From: UBA7672 sp038326205
GTDB lineage: Bacteria > Pseudomonadota > Alphaproteobacteria > Caulobacterales > Hyphomonadaceae
Assembly: GCA_038326205.1 (NCBI GenBank)
Contig: JBBQJV010000004.1
Coordinates: 1-64,000, forward strand
Length of the DNA stretch: 64,000 bases
Direction of reading: 5' to 3'
This document shows positions 60,178 through 64,000 of the stretch, one piece after another. The position numbers and the translations under genes were made by a program. Below the pieces are notes generated by a model. It was not told the origin of the DNA and ran no database searches. It saw nothing but the letters and a program-made list of their open reading frames with translations. Every line of letters begins with the position of its first letter. The first letter of the stretch is position 1.

Positions 60178-62424
60178 CTACTCGCCGAGGCCAAGCTGAC
60201 GGGCGAGATAGACATAGTGGCGGGCCCAGCGTTGCGAGTTCAGGAGCGGATCTGAATCGTTGGAGTGACCGCCATTGGTTTCCTCGTAATAGAGGACCGG
60301 GTGGCCGGTTGCCTGCAGGCGCGCGACAAATTTGCGGGCATGTCCAGGGTGAACGCGATCGTCGCGCGTGTTGGTGGTGACATAGACTTCCGGATACTTC
60401 GCGTCGGGCTGGATGTTCTGGTAGCCGGAATAAGCGGCGATCCATTTAGCTTCTTCGGGAACGCGCGGGTCGCCGTATTCGCCCATCCATGACGCGCCGG
60501 GTGGCAGCTCGTGATAACGCAGCATATCGACCAACGGGCTTTCGATCACCGCGCCGCCGATGAGTTCGGGGTGCTGGGTAAGCGTAACCGAGGTGAGCAC
60601 GCCGCCATTCGAGCGGCCATAAATGCCAAGGTTCCTGGCCGAGGTGATACGGCGGGCCGCGAGGTCTGCAGCGACGGCTGCGAAGTCGTCGAAGGCGCGC
60701 TGGCGATTGCCCTTCAGCGCGGCCTGATGCCAGGCTGGGCCGAACTCACCACCACCACGGATATTCGCGATGACGTAAGCGCCGCCGCGTTCGAGCCAGA
60801 GCTTGCCGAGCTCGGGCTTGTAGACGGGAGGGTAGGACACTTGAAAGCCGCCATAGCCGAACATCATGGTGGCTGTCTTGGCCGTGAGCTCGCCCTTCGG
60901 GCGGACGACGAAGTACGGGATTTTCGTGCCGTCTTTTGACGTGGCTTCGAACTGTTCGACGATGTCGTTGGAGGCGTCGAATTTGGCGGGGGCCTCTTTC
61001 ACCTTGTCGGATGTGAGGGCTGCAATATTGGCGAGGTTGAGTGTGGACGGCGTGAGAAAGCCTTCGTAGGAGAAGAAAACTTTCTCCTGGCTACGCGAGG
61101 CGGAGCCAAGATGGATGGCGACATTCTCTGGCGCCTGAAGCGGGTTTTGCCGCCAGCCGCCAAATTCGCCCTTGTCGGTGAGCACCACGATGCGGCCACG
61201 CACATTGTCGTAGATTTCGGCGACGATCCGTTCGTCGAAGACGCGCGCATCCTCGATCGACTGGCGCGCGGTCGGCTCGATTATGGAGAGATCGCCATTG
61301 GTTAGCACGATGCCGACGCCCGGAGGGGGCGGCAGGAGCATGCGCATCGGAACTGACATCAGCGTGCCGGACTTGAAGTCCTGCTCGTTGATGCGCCAGT
61401 TCTCCTCAAGAGTGAAGACAAGACGCGGAGCGGGACCACCAACCCGACCGAGCATGCCGCGGAGGGTGGAGCGTTCGGGCAGGTTCAGCTTTTGCGGTAT
61501 CGCCGACGTGATGTCGTAGACTTCCTGCCGGAAGGTATCGAGCGGGCGCGTGGCGAGGGTGGCGAGAACCGCGCCGTTGCTGTCGCGCATGACGCGAGGG
61601 CTGACACCGTAGCCGCCATCCTTTGCGGAGCCGCGATAAACCTCCTGCGCGTCGGCAAGCTTCTGGCCACGCTTCAGCGACTTGATAATGTAGGGATAAC
61701 CGCTTTCGGTGAGCGAGCCGGCGCCGAAATCGGTGGCCACGAGGAGCGTATCCTTGTCGAACCATTCGATGCGATGCTTGCCCTCTGGAATGTTGAAGCC
61801 CTTGGCGACGAAGGCCTTCTTCGCGACATCAAATTCGCGAACGGCAACGGCGTCCTTGCCGCCATCGGACAGGTTGATGAGGCAGACGTTTTCCTCGGGC
61901 GCAAGACAAACAGCGCCCTTCCAGATCCAGTTGGCCTTCTCGCGCTTCGACAGAGCGTCGATGTCGAGGGTGGTGGTCCATTTCGGCGCAGCCGAGCGGT
62001 AGCTGTCGAGCGTTGTCTCGCGCCAGAGGCCGCGCACGTTCTTGGCGTCCTGCCAAAAGTTGCGGATACCAGCGCCCTCGAAGGCGGGCGCGGGCGTTCG
62101 GTCCTGCGCGGTGAGGATGGCGAGCGCCTCCTTGCGGAAGGGCTCGTAACGGGCATCGGACTTTAAGACAGTCTCGGTGCGGGCGTTCTGTTCCTTGACC
62201 CAATCGAGGGAGCGGGCCCCCAATACATCTTCCAGCCAGAGAAAATCGTCGGCGGCGTTCACGGCCTGTGGCGACAGGTTTTTCGGCATGAAGGGCTTAT
62301 CGCCAGTGGCGGTTGCTGCAGGGGTTAGCGCGGACGCAGACATCGGCTCGGCCTGTTCGGCGGGCGCACTGCTGCACGCGGCAAGCAGCGTCATCGCCGC
62401 CGCGACGTAACCAAGCTTACGCAT
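60178..62424 (-). CDS. S9A family prolyl oligopeptidase, lipoprotein
   Basis: Serine peptidase cutting after Pro in short peptides, 748 residues. Signal MRKLGYVAAAMTLLAAC, lipobox LAAC (Cys17). A beta-propeller gate (about 110-430) precedes the alpha/beta-hydrolase: IYGRSNGGVL with nucleophile Ser605, TRDDRVHPGHARKF with the acid Asp, and NGGHSND with the His. The start at 62424 has TGGAGGATC just upstream. It adds to the set of exported peptidases in this window. Confidence 0.94.
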   Translation of the reverse strand: MRKLGYVAAAMTLLAACSSAPAEQAEPMSASALTPAATATGDKPFMPKNLSPQAVNAADDFLWLEDVLGARSLDWVKEQNARTETVLKSDARYEPFRKEALAILTAQDRTPAPAFEGAGIRNFWQDAKNVRGLWRETTLDSYRSAAPKWTTTLDIDALSKREKANWIWKGAVCLAPEENVCLINLSDGGKDAVAVREFDVAKKAFVAKGFNIPEGKHRIEWFDKDTLLVATDFGAGSLTESGYPYIIKSLKRGQKLADAQEVYRGSAKDGGYGVSPRVMRDSNGAVLATLATRPLDTFRQEVYDITSAIPQKLNLPERSTLRGMLGRVGGPAPRLVFTLEENWRINEQDFKSGTLMSVPMRMLLPPPPGVGIVLTNGDLSIIEPTARQSIEDARVFDERIVAEIYDNVRGRIVVLTDKGEFGGWRQNPLQAPENVAIHLGSASRSQEKVFFSYEGFLTPSTLNLANIAALTSDKVKEAPAKFDASNDIVEQFEATSKDGTKIPYFVVRPKGELTAKTATMMFGYGGFQVSYPPVYKPELGKLWLERGGAYVIANIRGGGEFGPAWHQAALKGNRQRAFDDFAAVAADLAARRITSARNLGIYGRSNGGVLTSVTLTQHPELIGGAVIESPLVDMLRYHELPPGASWMGEYGDPRVPEEAKWIAAYSGYQNIQPDAKYPEVYVTTNTRDDRVHPGHARKFVARLQATGHPVLYYEETNGGHSNDSDPLLNSQRWARHYVYLARQLGLGE

Positions 62425-62625
62425 AGATCCTCCAGACCTGTTCAGCCGCACAAAGACGTTCTGTCCTGCCCTACCCTTAACGCATCGCGCGCCCTCGCCA
62501 CAATTCCAACGTTCGCGCCGCGTCGCCGCCGCACTCGCCGCTGCATCGTCATCGATCAAGCAAACCACCGACGTGCTCACATTGTTGTGTGGGGTTCCGA
62601 AGGGCTGGGACGCCGGAGGGAACAG

Positions 62626-64000
62626 ATGATCACGCCAAAAACAGGAAAACACGGCACGCGCCCTACGATGGCGGCCGCGCTGCTTGCCGCCACATGCCTT
62701 TCACCCGCCTTCATGACGTCAGCCGCGTTCGCACAGGACAGGGTCCCGCGAGACGGGACAATCAGCAAGGTAGAGGTGTCTTCCGGCTCTCTCCTTCTCC
62801 AGTCGGCCACGCCCGGCCGTTATGTCGAGGCGCCGCTGGTTGCTGCTGACGTGAAAATGGATATCGCGGGACCGATCATCCGAACACGGCTGACACAGCG
62901 TTTCACCAACCCGACCGACAAGTGGGTCGAGGGCGTCTATGCCTTCCCGCTGCCGGAAGATGCAGCGGTCGACACGCTGAAGATCGTGATCGGTGATCGC
63001 TTCATCGAAGGCGATATCAAGGAGCGCAAGGAAGCGCGCATCATGTATGCGGAAGCCGCCGCCAACGGACCGCGCGCGGGTCTGGTGGAAGAAGAGCGTC
63101 CGAACCTGTTCACGACATCACTGGCCAATATCGGGCCGGGCGAGACGGTGGCGATCCAGATCGAGTATCAGGACAAGGCGCGCCTTGATAATGGTGTGTG
63201 GTCAACGCGCTTTCCGCTGGTAATCGCGCCGCGCTACAGCCCCAAAGCCAGCTATGGCCTGACGGCTGATCGCACCAATCGCACGATCGGCGTGAGCGAC
63301 CCCGTGCCAGATCGCGACCGTATCACGCCGCCCGTCCTGCACCCTGCGCATGAACCTTCGGGCGCGGAGGGGCTTCGCCTGCCCGTGAATTTCGATATCT
63401 CGCTGGAGGCCGGCATTCCGATTGCCGACATTTCCTCGCAGACACACGGACTGAGAGTCACGCGCGATGATAAGGACAGCGCGCACATTTCGCTCAAGGA
63501 TGGCGAGGTTCCGGCGGACCGCGACTTCGTGCTGAGCTGGAAGCCAGAGCCAGCGAAAGCGCCGACCGCCAGCCTGTTCCGCGAAGAACGCAATGGCCAG
63601 GACTACCTGCTCGCCGTGGTGAACCCTCCCGCCATGCGCGTCGATGCGATGCGTCGCGACCGGGAGACCATTTTCGTGATCGACAACTCCGGCTCTATGG
63701 GCGGCGAGAGCATGGATCAGGCCAAGAAAGGCCTACTGCTGGCGCTGGATCACCTGCAGCCATCGGACGAGTTCAACGTGATCCGCTTCGACGACACGAT
63801 GGATCAGCTGTTCGCGATGGCTGTTCCGGCAAACGCGCAGAACCTTGCTCGCGCCAGGCGCTTCGTTGGAAATCTCGAAGCCAACGGCGGCACGGAGATG
63901 CTGCCGGCATTGAAGGCGGCGCTGGTTGATCGCGATAGCGCAAATAAGGACGAAGTGCGCCAGATCGTGTTCATCACCGACGGCTCGATCGGCAATGAGG
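62626..64000 (+). CDS. VIT/vWA-domain protein of the marine sortase-target family, 5' part
   Basis: Exported protein running off the window after 458 residues. Signal to about residue 36 (AAALLAATCLSPAFMTSAAFAQ), VIT domain about 60-185 (IIRTRLTQRFTNPTDKWVEGVYAFPLP), spacer, then a von Willebrand A domain from about 330 with the MIDAS motif DNSGS at 353-357. The VIT+vWA order and ATVAIQIEY-like core match proteins that are substrates of a dedicated proteobacterial sortase, whose gene normally lies next door. The C-terminal sorting signal is outside the window. GGAGGG precedes the ATG by 5 bases. Confidence 0.85.
   Translation, partial: MITPKTGKHGTRPTMAAALLAATCLSPAFMTSAAFAQDRVPRDGTISKVEVSSGSLLLQSATPGRYVEAPLVAADVKMDIAGPIIRTRLTQRFTNPTDKWVEGVYAFPLPEDAAVDTLKIVIGDRFIEGDIKERKEARIMYAEAAANGPRAGLVEEERPNLFTTSLANIGPGETVAIQIEYQDKARLDNGVWSTRFPLVIAPRYSPKASYGLTADRTNRTIGVSDPVPDRDRITPPVLHPAHEPSGAEGLRLPVNFDISLEAGIPIADISSQTHGLRVTRDDKDSAHISLKDGEVPADRDFVLSWKPEPAKAPTASLFREERNGQDYLLAVVNPPAMRVDAMRRDRETIFVIDNSGSMGGESMDQAKKGLLLALDHLQPSDEFNVIRFDDTMDQLFAMAVPANAQNLARARRFVGNLEANGGTEMLPALKAALVDRDSANKDEVRQIVFITDGSIGNE

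Overview
This 64 kb window is a GC-rich, gene-dense stretch of ordinary chromosome from an alphaproteobacterium. The gene content points to Caulobacterales/Hyphomonadaceae or a close relative: many Sec, lipobox and Tat exported hydrolases, NodT-type outer-membrane lipoprotein, DUF983, PilZ, CFA/DUF1295 pair, VIT/vWA sortase-target family, many acyl-CoA enzymes. That placement is inference; no rRNA or marker gene settles it. I saw no tRNA, rRNA, CRISPR array, phage block or intact insertion sequence. Short intergenic repeats, one frameshifted gene and one 3'-truncated gene are present.

Layout. 1-6.8 kb: 5' end of lepA, a membrane-anchored GH16 glycosidase, dimethylarginine dimethylaminohydrolase, a redoxin-like/cytochrome c/PHM-like/EF-hand protein behind a Shine-Dalgarno-masking hairpin, and a CFA-type methyltransferase coupled to a DUF1295 membrane enzyme. 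6.9-9.2 kb: two-gene ABC exporter. 9.2-14.6 kb: 3-hydroxyacyl-CoA dehydrogenase divergent from a TetR gene that leads into a truncated acyl-CoA ligase, a VOC lipoprotein, a CMD-family protein and an SDR, probably an acyl-CoA or aromatic catabolic unit. 14.7-21 kb: PilZ protein, DUF983 protein, and an RND pump with its adaptor divergent from a second TetR gene. 21-24 kb: an unknown exported protein, an orphan RusA-like resolvase, and a frameshifted acyltransferase-3 gene. 24-29 kb: fumC, a DmdC-like acyl-CoA dehydrogenase and a DUF885 lipoprotein. 29-31.6 kb: a sodium/solute symporter translationally coupled to an ABC-ATPase homologue that has lost every catalytic motif. 31.9-37 kb: a complete MacA/MacB/NodT-type tripartite efflux operon.

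37-47 kb: MatB-like ligase, class III aminotransferase, M2 peptidyl-dipeptidase, CehA/PHP metallohydrolase, SPFH-like membrane protein plus type I methionine aminopeptidase, and a GlcD-type FAD oxidoreductase. 47-56.4 kb: exported unknown protein, a 674-residue protein made of two duplicated ricin-type lectin modules, an SDR, an M16 protease, a small membrane protein whose end runs into repeat hairpins, a Tat-exported Gfo/Idh/MocA oxidoreductase, and a two-helix membrane protein. 56.6-64 kb: exported MsrA, aspartate aminotransferase, a TPR-like periplasmic protein, an S9A prolyl oligopeptidase lipoprotein, and the start of a VIT/vWA protein of the sortase-target family that runs off the end.

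The overall picture is a heterotroph investing in exported peptidases (DUF885, M2, M16, S9A), multidrug efflux (RND and Mac-type) and fatty-acid/acyl-CoA metabolism. The two signals I consider least explained by known annotation are the RNA structure in front of the cytochrome/PHM gene (2842-2897) and the pseudo-ATPase/symporter pair (29170-31646).
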